Assembly: GCA_963808455.1 (NCBI GenBank)
Contig: CAWEHT010000329.1
Span: 1 to 5,646, forward strand
Source of the DNA: CAWEHT01 sp963808455
GTDB lineage: Bacteria; Chloroflexota; Anaerolineae; CG2-30-64-16
Direction of reading: 5' to 3'
Length of the DNA: 5,646 bases
Positions within the stretch are counted from its first letter, which is position 1; the number at the start of each line of letters is the position of its first letter. The position numbers and the translations under genes were made by a program. Positions 1 through 5,646 of the stretch are shown here, in pieces. Under the pieces are notes generated by a model. The model saw nothing but the letters and a program-made list of their open reading frames with translations, ran no database searches and was not told the origin of the DNA.

Positions 1-104
1 CGACCCGCTGCTGGTGGGCGTCAGTGCCGGCCTACCATTGCAAAGAGCGAGCATGGTCATCGTCGAAACGCACATCTTCACCTGGAGTATGGGCTGCATA
101 GGTT

Positions 105-685
105 CTAAGCGCTGAGAGCACGGACCGGCTCAATGCAACAGCGGGGCGGGCGACGGGCTGAAGGCCTGCCGCGGCTGGCCTCTACCGAGCGCTCAAATGC
201 GGCGCCCCCGACGTGGCCGCGCGGCTCGACGACGAGGAAGCGGGCGCCCGGCACCAGGCAAGCCCTCACTTCTCCCAGAAAGGTCGCGTGATCGGGCACC
301 TCGTGCAGCATCCAGAACGCCAGGGCAAAGTTCGCCGTCTGTCATCCAGGCCGATACCCGTGGGCTCCGGCCTGGTGCAGCTGGGAATCCGCTGCGCTAC
401 GCCGGCGCGCTCGGCGCGGCGGCGAACCCCGGCAAGCATCTGCTCTTGCAGGTCAACGCAGATCACTTTTCCAGACGGCCCGACCAAGCGGGCGAGCGGG
501 ATCGAGAAGACACCCATACCGCAGCCGAGGTCGAGGGCGGTGTCGCCCGACCGCACCAGCTCACATAGGATGCGCTCGGGATTGTGGATCAGGCGGCGCA
601 GGGGGTTGTCGAAGGTGGCGCAGAGCCACCATGGACACACGCAGTGCGAATGGTTAGCGACGGAGTCGGGCTGCCCGGTAGACAT
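105..685 (-). pseudogene. Class I SAM-dependent methyltransferase, frameshifted
   Basis: This is a small SAM-dependent methyltransferase with unknown substrate. The start ATG (685-683) has a strong AGGAGG 5 bases upstream (plus-strand 691-696). The N-terminal half contains the family-like stretch CPWWLCATFDNPLRRLIHNP, then SAM-binding motif I (LDLGCGMG) and an acidic end of the second strand (VICVDLQ). The first frame ends at a stop at 266-268. The protein continues in a second frame from about 335 with FALAFWMLHEVPDHATFLGE, the usual post-motif segment, and FLVVEPRGHV. A further shift near 170-190 returns to the first frame, where AGLQPVARPAVALSRSVL resembles the family's C-terminus. Between 385 and 310 the frame may move more than once. 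No single frame encodes the protein, so it is either a pseudogene or damaged by sequence indels. The second frame stops at 105; the resumed first frame runs on to a stop at 32-34. The fold is clear; the specificity is not. Confidence 0.75.
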
Positions 686-689
686 GGAA

Positions 690-996
690 CCCTCCTGGTG
701 AGTCCGTTTGCACAACAACCGCCGGGCCACCTCCGGTGAAGTACATGGCCCAGGGGCAGTGCCGGTGGCTGACACCGCTCCTTGCTTGGCTGTGCTGAAG
801 GCGTGTTTGAAGGCGTTGACCGCGGCGTAAGTCCCTGCTGGCAGGCAGTATAGATGGCAGCGCCAGAGAAGTCAAAGCGGCAAACAGAAGGGGCACTGGC
901 TCCTTTGTTACACATGAGCACCGTAATTCCTTCCTTGAAAAGATGATCAAGAATTTCACCGAGGGCCAGCACGAGGCCCAGAGGACTGCGGTTCAT
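690..996 (-). pseudogene. Small unrecognised protein, frameshifted, upstream of methyltransferase
   Basis: I do not recognise this family. The start ATG (996-994) has a good GGAGG 6 bases upstream (plus-strand 1003-1007), which supports a real gene start. The first frame reads MNRSPLGLVLALGEILDHL, then a segment with MCNKGASAPSVC and CRFDFSGAAIYTACQQG, so it has several cysteines. Near 831-835 the reading appears to drop one base. The next frame continues with TYAAVNAFKHAFSTAKQG and APGPCTSPEVARRLL, with GC-rich third positions typical of real coding here. The first frame instead becomes proline/serine-rich and runs to 589. In the shifted frame no stop occurs before the methyltransferase start at 685, so the two reading frames are now joined and the original end is unclear. 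The pair probably formed one minus-strand operon. Function is unknown. Confidence 0.45.
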
Positions 997-1138
997 TCGT
1001 AGCCTCCGGTTCGAGTGATCTTGAATTCCATTGTCGCGGTCCGGGTTGGCAGCTCCATAACAACCCTGCCCGCCGGGGCCCCTGGTATTCTCGCCGCTGT
1101 GGTACCATTCTGCTCAGCGCTTTCTACAAGAGCTCGAC
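997..1138. promoter_or_regulatory. Divergent intergenic region with short inverted repeat
   Basis: This 142-bp spacer separates two divergent starts, ATG 996 on minus and ATG 1139 on plus, so it should hold promoters for both directions. I see no convincing -35/-10 pair; TACCAT at 1103-1108 is a weak -10 candidate for the plus genes. An inverted repeat, GGGTTG (1043-1048) and CAACCC (1061-1066) with 12 bases between, could be an operator but is short. GGCAG (1048-1052) and CTGCC (1066-1070) form a competing pairing. The Shine-Dalgarno of the minus gene lies at 1003-1007. Confidence 0.4.
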
Positions 1139-1369
1139 ATGACGACAGTCAGCGAGCCGCAGGCAAGGCAGGAGATGGCGAGCGGGGCCTATGCCTTCGC
1201 TTTCGAGCACGGCCAAAAGCACCGGAGCTGTCGGCAGTGCGTCCTGGCCGCCATCCGGGATGCGCTGGGCACCGATGATCGAGTCGAACTGATGGAAACC
1301 TGGCGTGGGCTGAACGAAGTGGCCTGCACGATGAGGAGGGTCAACGTGAGTACTTGGAGATTCCGATGA
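1139..1369 (+). CDS. Short protein resembling N-terminal half of C_GCAxxG_C_C redox family
   Basis: This 76-codon ORF has its ATG at 1139 and only a weak upstream purine run (AAGAG). The segment AYAFAFEHGQKHRSCRQCVL, followed by AAIRDALG, resembles the start of C_GCAxxG_C_C putative redox-active proteins, in which an early cysteine motif is followed by glycine/cysteine motifs GCAxxG and CxxC. Those later motifs are absent here. After the first 45 residues the sequence (METWRGLNEVACTMRRVN) no longer looks like the family, so the gene may be truncated or damaged. Its stop TGA (1367-1369) overlaps the ATG of the next gene (1366-1368) as ATGA, which suggests translational coupling with the methyltransferase. 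The family call rests on recall of motif similarity. Alternatively it is an unrelated small protein. Confidence 0.45.
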   Translation: MTTVSEPQARQEMASGAYAFAFEHGQKHRSCRQCVLAAIRDALGTDDRVELMETWRGLNEVACTMRRVNVSTWRFR

Positions 1370-2075
1370 CGGACGCGTCCCAGCCGGTCGACTTCGACAC
1401 CCGGCCGCCGATGCCGGTGAGCGAATATGAGGCCACGGTCAAACGCGTCGAACGTCGGCTACGACCTGGTGTTTACGCTTGCACTCTGCTTCTTGCGTGC
1501 GCTGCGCCGCCCGGCGCTGGACCTGCTCGTCGTGGGGGCCGGCGGAGGCGCGGAAATCGAGCGTTTCTTGCCAGGCAACCCCGGCTGGCATCTCACCGGG
1601 GTCGATCCTTCCCGGAACATGCTTGCCCTTGCGGAGGCCAAGGTAGACCAACTGGGTCTACATGATCGGGCTACGCTAATCCAGGGGACGGTACAAGATT
1701 TGCCGGCCCGCGCGGGACTTCGACGCGGCTGTCTGCATGCTGGTGCTGCACTTCTTGCCGGATGATGGTAAACTGGCCCTCTTGCAGGGCATCGCCAGCC
1801 GGCTACGCCCAGATGCGCCGTTGCTGGTCGCGGCCGGCGGCCGGCTCGACGACGGCGGCCTGAACGATGACATCCTGGGCGCGTGGCAGGCCTATGGCGA
1901 ACTGATGGGGATGCCGGTCGGGCAGATGGCTGACATGATGGCACGCCTGGCTGCCCAACCCAACGGGGCTACCGGTGAAGTCTACGTGCGCTTGCTGCGC
2001 GCGGCGGGCTTCAAGCGCGTCACCAGCTTCTTCAGCGCCATGGCGGGCGGTGTAGGCGCGTGGCTTGCCCGCTGA
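1366..2075 (+). pseudogene. Class I SAM-dependent methyltransferase with two 1-base insertions
   Basis: This is a methyltransferase of unknown substrate read in three successive frames. The start ATG at 1366 has GGAG at 1356-1359. Frame one gives MTDASQPVDFDTRPPMPVSE and ends sense near ATVKRV. An extra G at about 1450 shifts to NVGYDLVFTLALCFLRAL, motif I (LLVVGAGGGAEIERFL), motif II (LTGVDPSRNMLALAEAK) and LIQGTVQDLPAR. A second extra base near 1709-1715 shifts to RDFDAAVCMLVLHFLPDDGK, the usual post-III region, then a C-terminal GEVYVRLLRAAGFKRV and a terminal GAWLAR before TGA (2073-2075). The 710-base span minus two bases is 708, exactly 235 codons plus stop, with every methyltransferase motif in order. 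As written it cannot make the full protein. It is probably cotranscribed with the preceding small ORF. Confidence 0.8.
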
Positions 2076-2113
2076 TCTTTCTTAAGAGCCGGGCCAAACC
2101 ATCTGCCATCGTG

Positions 2114-2134
2114 GGCTGATGCGTAGCATCGGCC
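2114..2134 (+). terminator. Possible weak terminator hairpin after methyltransferase
   Basis: A 9-bp stem with one T-G wobble closes a 3-base loop (GTA, 2123-2125), 39 bases after the methyltransferase stop. The following bases, ACTGTTGGT, are not a true T tract, so termination is only suggested by position and GC-rich stem. Confidence 0.25.
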
Positions 2135-2138
2135 ACTG

Positions 2139-2369
2139 TTGGTAGGGCCGGAAAGGGCTTATCCTTCGGGAGGAAGGATAGTGCAGGGGTGCGGCGCTGC
2201 CGGCGAGCCCCGCGGCGAGGTCCTGCCGTTGGCGCAGGTCTGGGAGCTGGCATTGGCGTGGTACGGGGATCGGCTGCGCCCGGACTACCGGGGCAGGAGC
2301 GTCGAGCAGGCTGTTGCCGTCTTCGAGAGCCTCGGGCTGCGTTCCGCATTCTGGGGCGCTGCCGGCTGA
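2139..2369 (+). pseudogene. C-terminal remnant of alkylmercury-lyase-like (MerB-like) protein
   Basis: The reading frame opens only at a TTG (2139) without a convincing ribosome-binding site. Coding resemblance begins at about 2190. From there CGAAGEPRGEVLPL, QVWELALAWYGDRLRPDY and FESLGLRSAFWG match, from memory, the closing segment of bacterial alkylmercury-lyase-like proteins, which end with RPRGxVLSL, WYGDRLDPDYR and a final GLTGPFW. The upstream catalytic domain, with the cysteines needed to cleave carbon-mercury bonds, is absent. LILREE in another frame at about 2159-2176 could be a trace of the preceding family segment, which would again imply indels. I infer a decayed or truncated gene with no expected activity. 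Alternatively it is a short standalone protein. Confidence 0.5.
2160..2180. repeat. Perfect 8-bp inverted repeat (hairpin)
   Basis: TATCCTTC (2160-2167) and GAAGGATA (2173-2180) flank the 5-base loop GGGAG. There is no T tract on either strand, so an intrinsic terminator is unlikely. It lies just before the MerB-like fragment and could be a protein-binding site, an mRNA hairpin or chance. Confidence 0.4.
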
Positions 2370-2567
2370 ATGCTTGGGAGCAGTGACATGCGTAACGACG
2401 ATCCTTTGGACGGCTGGACGAAGAAGGCGAGGAATAGGGGCGGATGCGAGCCGGGCGCCAGGATGACGGCACGGGCCTGATGCTGCCAGCCGGCCAGCGC
2501 CAACCCTGGCCACGGAGCAGGTCCTGCATCACCCCGGGCTCGAATGGGGAGGCTATCGTGAACAGGC
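2370..2567. other. Gap between MerB-like remnant and jetD, no clear gene
   Basis: This stretch lies between the plus-strand remnant and the convergent stop of jetD. It contains a 30-codon plus-strand ORF (2388-2480) whose ATG has GGGAG 7 bases upstream (2376-2380). The peptide begins MRNDDPLDGWTKKARNRGG and resembles nothing I recognise. Short GC-rich-third-position stretches continue in other frames after it (DDGTGLMLPAGQRQPW, EQVLHHPGLEWGGYREQAYG), which could be remains of another frameshifted gene. I found no terminator for jetD, no inverted repeat resembling an insertion-sequence end, and no tRNA. Confidence 0.35.
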
Positions 2568-4022
2568 CTATGGCCCGTCGCCGGCCCCAGCGGCGAGGCT
2601 GAGCAGCGGCTGCCCCGCCTGGCCCATCTCACGCAGCACGGCCTCTTGCTCTATCCAGGCTCCCAGGGCAAGCAACTCTTGCGCCAGCGGATGCCCAAGG
2701 CTCTCCAGCAGCTGGCGCTGCGCATCCGACAACGGTTTGCCGTGCTGGGCCCACCCTTGCAACCTGGCGGTCTCCCACAGCCAGGGCCGCGGCTCCCGCA
2801 GCCCGTGCTCGCGAGCCCACCGGGCCCAGTCCATCTGGATGCGCACCCCTCCGGGGTCCCAATCGGTCCACACGTGCCAGGGCAGGTCGGGGGCGGCCGA
2901 CAGCCACGCTCTCAGCAGCTCGCGTTCGGCCAGCCCGGCGTGGCCGCCGCTGAACAGGCAGAGCGCCCGGTCGTCGCGCAACGGGGGACGCAGCGCCGTC
3001 TCGAAAGCGGTCTGGTTCTCGATGGCCACGATGGCCTGTGCCTCGACCGTCCAATCCTGTGCGGCCCGAATGGTCTCAGCGGACAGCGCCACGAAGGGCA
3101 CGCCTGCCCTGCCGTCAAGGGTATGGCCCTCGTAGGCGGCCGTGAAGCATCCCCAACACAAGACGACGGGCGTGTGAGGGAAAACGCCGATCTCGCCCAG
3201 GTCGTGGAGGCCCAGGTACTCGGCAATGGCGTGGTGTTCCTGGTGCAGCGCTTTGCTGTCGTCCAGCCAGACGGCCGATAGCGTCCTCTCGTACTGCCAC
3301 TGCTCGCTGCACAGGTGCGCCAGGATGCCGCGCAGCGCCCCGATCCACCGGCGGTGCGGCGCGTCCCCAGGGCGCTGCACCTGCGGGAGTCCGGGGATCG
3401 GTTCCCATCTGGCGACGCGCAGCGCGCCCTCCTGGGCCGCCGCGATGCCTGCCAGCTGCTCGACCAGCGCCAGCATCTTCTCGTCGTCTCGCCATACCGC
3501 GCGCGCCCGCTCCGCATCGTCGCGCCAGCCGGCCATCTTCCCGAACAGCGCCGCCATCTCTGCCTGGCGCTGGATAAGGCGCTCCTGCTCGGGTTGCAGG
3601 TATAACAACCCGGCTGCAGCGGCCGACAACCGCGCGCGCCGGATGGTCCAGGCCTCCGGCACGCCCGAGGCGACCTCCTCGACCTCGACCCAGCCATCGT
3701 CCAGCCAACCGGCGATCTTCTGATCCAGCACGAGCCGGTGGCCCTGGATGCGCGACAGCAGCGTCGGGATGGAACGCCAGCCCTGCCCGTTGAAGGCCGC
3801 CTTCAGGTCAGGAGGCACGGGGGTCTCTACGGCAGGCGCGCCGCGCCAGCGCCGGCGCAGCGGCAGCCACCTCGGGGGCGCCTGCTCGTCTAGCGCCGGG
3901 CCGACCTGCACGCGGGCACGGCGTTGGATGAGCCATGGCTCCTGCGGCTCAGGGTCGGCCAGCCAGGTCTCGAAGAGCCTCCGGCCCGCGGTCTCCTCGG
4001 TCATTCCCGCTTCTTGGGTCAT
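2568..4022 (-). CDS. jetD: Wadjet protein JetD, Toprim-type nuclease
   Basis: JetD is the nuclease subunit of Wadjet, which cleaves small circular plasmid DNA after the JetABC SMC complex has extruded it. This 484-residue product is complete. Residues about 70-120 look like a winged-helix region (LDQKIAGWLDDGWVEVE), followed by helical, charged sequence (about 145-200). DSK at 255-257 resembles a motif common in DUF2220/JetD proteins. The Toprim core follows: IENQTAFE with acidic E335, SGG (358-360), and VWTDWDPGGVRI with D387 and D389, then EQE (458-460) near the end. All expected metal-binding acidic positions are present. Many relatives read GDID or WGDID here; TDWD is a variation. The chosen ATG (4022) overlaps the jetC stop as ATGA and has AGGA 7 bases upstream. 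A second ATG at 4004 is possible. Its type (I, II or III) cannot be settled; the EQE-type ending fits DUF2220 better than DUF2399. Confidence 0.85.
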   Translation of the reverse strand: MTQEAGMTEETAGRRLFETWLADPEPQEPWLIQRRARVQVGPALDEQAPPRWLPLRRRWRGAPAVETPVPPDLKAAFNGQGWRSIPTLLSRIQGHRLVLDQKIAGWLDDGWVEVEEVASGVPEAWTIRRARLSAAAAGLLYLQPEQERLIQRQAEMAALFGKMAGWRDDAERARAVWRDDEKMLALVEQLAGIAAAQEGALRVARWEPIPGLPQVQRPGDAPHRRWIGALRGILAHLCSEQWQYERTLSAVWLDDSKALHQEHHAIAEYLGLHDLGEIGVFPHTPVVLCWGCFTAAYEGHTLDGRAGVPFVALSAETIRAAQDWTVEAQAIVAIENQTAFETALRPPLRDDRALCLFSGGHAGLAERELLRAWLSAAPDLPWHVWTDWDPGGVRIQMDWARWAREHGLREPRPWLWETARLQGWAQHGKPLSDAQRQLLESLGHPLAQELLALGAWIEQEAVLREMGQAGQPLLSLAAGAGDGP

Positions 4023-4034
4023 TCCCGTTTCCTG
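3999..4034 (-). repeat. 18-bp tandem duplication of the jetC stop/jetD start junction
   Basis: Two adjacent 18-bp units (minus strand 4034-4017 and 4016-3999), CAGGAAACGGGAATGACC and CAAGAAGCGGGAATGACC, match at 16 of 18 positions, including an 11-bp identical block. Each contains a purine-rich ribosome-binding segment and an ATG in the jetD frame, and each would give KRE-stop in the jetC frame. Because 18 is a multiple of three, both starts give JetD, differing by six residues. The first has the better AGGA and overlaps the true jetC stop. Confidence 0.85.
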
Positions 4035-5646
4035 GCCTGCACCACGATGGGCGGGGCGAACTCGGCGTTCTCCGCCTTCGGGTAGAAGCGCCAGACAGCA
4101 TCCAGCGCTGGCAGCACGGCCGGATTGGCATCCGCAGCCGCCACGAAGGATTGGGCTCCCGTCTCGCGCAGCCTCTGCAGCACCAGAAGGCCATTGGCCT
4201 TGTCCAACGTGCCGAACAGTTCGTCCAGGATCAGCAACGGCTCGGCATCGGCGGCGCGCAGGGCGGCCAGCACCATATACAGCCCGGTGAAGATGCGCTC
4301 GCCCGTCGAAAGCGGGGCCACTTCCAACGGTTCCATGGGCTTGCCATGATAGCCCACGCTGACGTTCAGCGCCCAATGGTCGTCGGCGTCGTGCAGTAGC
4401 TGGACGCCGCCGCGCCCGTCGGCATACTTGCAGTAGTCGCGGAAATGCTTCGCCATGCGGGCATTGAAAAGATGCGTCACGTGATCCTCGAAGTCGTGCT
4501 GCGCCCGTTGGAACAGCTCCTCTTGCCCCTGGATGCGAGCCCGCATGGCGGTAAGCTCGACGTCGCTATGCGACAGGCGCGCCCTCTCGCGCTCATAGAG
4601 GTCCTCGGGGATGTCGTGCTCCTGGGGCGGCAGCTTCGCCAGCTCTGCCTCGTGATCCTGCATGCGCTGCCCGTAGCCTTCGGGCGCCAGGTCCTCGGCT
4701 TCGAAAGCAGCCCTCGTCTCCTCATCGAGCTCCGGCAGGGCCGGAACGTCGGCCCGGAAGCGCTGGACGACCGCCTGCGCGTTGTTGTAGCCCCGGTTGG
4801 CGCTGTTCAGGCGGCCGGTGGCCTCCGACAACCTGGCCGCCAGCTCCTGTTCCTGGGCGTCCAGCTGCGAAGCTCGCCTGGCGAAGCCCTGGCTTGCCTC
4901 GTCCCAAACGCCTTCCTGGGCTGCCAGGAGCTCGTAGGCCATTCTGGCACCGGCCGCGGCCAGGGCCAGGCCATCCTGGATCGAGACCAATTCCGCCAGC
5001 CGGTCCCTTTCCTGCGGCAGGGCCTCGACGGCGCGGGCCTGCTCCAGCAACTCTCGGGCACGGGCGCGGTCCCCTTCGGCATCTTGCAAGGCGCTGCGCT
5101 CCTCCGCCAGTTGCGCACGCAGCAACCCGAGCTGCGCTCGCACGGAACGGAGACGCAGGAGCCGGGCGTTCTGGCCGCACACCAGGTCGCCATCCGGGCG
5201 CCAGACGCTGCGGCCGCCACGTCGCTCCTGCAGGTAGGCTTCACGGGTGATCGTCACGATGCCCCTGCCGGCCAGATCATCGCCCTCTTCGATGGTCTCT
5301 ACCCGGCGTATCTGGGCCAGGCGCTCGTAGACCCAGCCCGCGGCCCGTTCGTCGGAAACCGACACGACGTTCCACAGGCTGTCCTCGTGATGGCCGCTCC
5401 CGACCCCCGGGTTCGGGCCCGAGACGTAGAAGCGATAGCGGGAGCGCTGGGCAATCCGCTTCGCGGCGACGCGTTGGACGTGGTCGTCGACGATGACCGT
5501 GAAGCGCTCCCCGGCCAGCGCGCCCTCACAGGCTCGCAGCCACTCTGGGTTTGTGATCTCGACCGCGTTGGCGACCAGCAGGTGGGGAATGCTCTGCCGA
5601 TCCAGGGCGCGCAGGAAAGCATCGACCTCACCCGGCAGCTGCGCCA
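4019..5646 (-). CDS. jetC: Wadjet protein JetC, SMC-like ATPase (C-terminal part; start outside window)
   Basis: JetC is the SMC/MukB-like motor of Wadjet. It dimerises, binds ATP with its head domains and extrudes DNA loops with JetA (kleisin) and JetB. The frame is open to the right edge, giving 541 C-terminal residues; family members are about 1,100 residues, so the N-terminal Walker A half lies outside. Visible residues 1-155 resemble the hinge region and its exit (WLRACEGAL, ITREAYLQERRGG). Residues about 160-410 are rich in Glu, Arg, Leu and Ala, as expected of a returning coiled coil. The C-terminal head has the ABC signature LSTGE (445-449; bases 4298-4312), Walker B LLILDE with catalytic Glu (470-475; bases 4220-4237), and D-loop GTLDKAN. 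No obvious switch histidine follows (SFVAAADANPAV). The stop TGA overlaps the jetD start. A GTG at 5365 is internal, not the start. Confidence 0.88.
   Translation of the reverse strand, partial: AQLPGEVDAFLRALDRQSIPHLLVANAVEITNPEWLRACEGALAGERFTVIVDDHVQRVAAKRIAQRSRYRFYVSGPNPGVGSGHHEDSLWNVVSVSDERAAGWVYERLAQIRRVETIEEGDDLAGRGIVTITREAYLQERRGGRSVWRPDGDLVCGQNARLLRLRSVRAQLGLLRAQLAEERSALQDAEGDRARARELLEQARAVEALPQERDRLAELVSIQDGLALAAAGARMAYELLAAQEGVWDEASQGFARRASQLDAQEQELAARLSEATGRLNSANRGYNNAQAVVQRFRADVPALPELDEETRAAFEAEDLAPEGYGQRMQDHEAELAKLPPQEHDIPEDLYERERARLSHSDVELTAMRARIQGQEELFQRAQHDFEDHVTHLFNARMAKHFRDYCKYADGRGGVQLLHDADDHWALNVSVGYHGKPMEPLEVAPLSTGERIFTGLYMVLAALRAADAEPLLILDELFGTLDKANGLLVLQRLRETGAQSFVAAADANPAVLPALDAVWRFYPKAENAEFAPPIVVQARKRE

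Noticed and set aside
197..701. Plus-strand open frames of 123 and 162 codons
   Set aside because: They are antisense to the methyltransferase, whose motifs on the minus strand are clear.
1015..1278. Plus-strand 87-codon open frame beginning in the divergent spacer
   Set aside because: It overlaps the 1139 ORF in another phase, lacks a ribosome-binding site, and its second half is arginine-rich shadow.
1459..1944. Minus-strand 161-codon open frame
   Set aside because: It is antisense to the second methyltransferase, and its composition is Arg/Ser/Pro shadow.
2160..2180. Inverted repeat as an intrinsic terminator for jetD or for the plus-strand genes
   Set aside because: There is no T run on either strand after the stem, and it lies about 390 bases beyond the jetD stop.
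1..2567. Insertion sequence or integrase explaining the gene decay
   Set aside because: No transposase or integrase motif, target-site duplication or terminal inverted repeat was visible.
2646..3281. Plus-strand open frame of 211 codons opposite jetD
   Set aside because: It is the antisense shadow of jetD: proline/arginine-rich with no motif or ribosome-binding site, as expected opposite high-GC coding sequence.
2912..3697. Minus-strand open frame of 261 codons in another phase
   Set aside because: It overlaps jetD completely and is Arg/Ser/Cys-rich low-complexity shadow sequence.
4023..4376. A 118-residue N-terminal extension of JetD in the same open frame, starting at 4376
   Set aside because: It lies entirely over the jetC ATPase head, and the ATGA start at 4022 has a good ribosome-binding site.

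Overview
This high-GC window (roughly two thirds G+C by eye) carries the 3' end of a Wadjet-type (JetABCD / MksBEFG-like) anti-plasmid system on the minus strand. Next to it lies about 2.4 kb of short, mostly broken accessory genes. I saw no rRNA, tRNA, CRISPR array, transposase or ribosomal gene. GC content, GC-rich third codon positions and recalled family resemblances suggest a high-GC environmental bacterium. Chloroflexota or Actinobacteria are guesses only.

Right part (2568-5646, minus strand). A JetC-like SMC ATPase enters from the right edge without its start, and 541 C-terminal residues are visible: hinge-side segment, returning coiled coil and C-terminal ATPase half-head. It overlaps the start of a 484-residue JetD-like Toprim nuclease by an ATGA. 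In Wadjet systems JetA, JetB and JetC form an SMC motor that extrudes DNA loops, and JetD cuts small closed circles. jetA and jetB would be expected to the right of the window. The jetC/jetD junction contains an 18-bp tandem duplication of the ribosome-binding site, the jetC stop and the jetD start, so two complete start sites lie in a row.

Left part (1-2567). Two divergent groups flank a 142-bp spacer (997-1138). On the minus strand are a small unrecognised gene (start 996) and a class I SAM methyltransferase (start 685), both frameshifted. On the plus strand are a 76-codon ORF resembling the start of C_GCAxxG_C_C redox proteins (1139) and a second class I SAM methyltransferase (1366), joined by an ATGA overlap. 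The second methyltransferase carries two single-base insertions; removing both restores exactly 235 codons. Next comes a fragment resembling the C-terminus of alkylmercury-lyase-like (MerB) proteins (about 2190-2369), then about 200 bp with no clear gene.

The striking contrast is that about 3.1 kb of jetC-jetD reads without a break, while at least three of the genes on the left are frameshifted and one is a fragment. This suggests a maintained defence operon beside decaying accessory genes. Sequencing indels cannot be excluded from the sequence alone.
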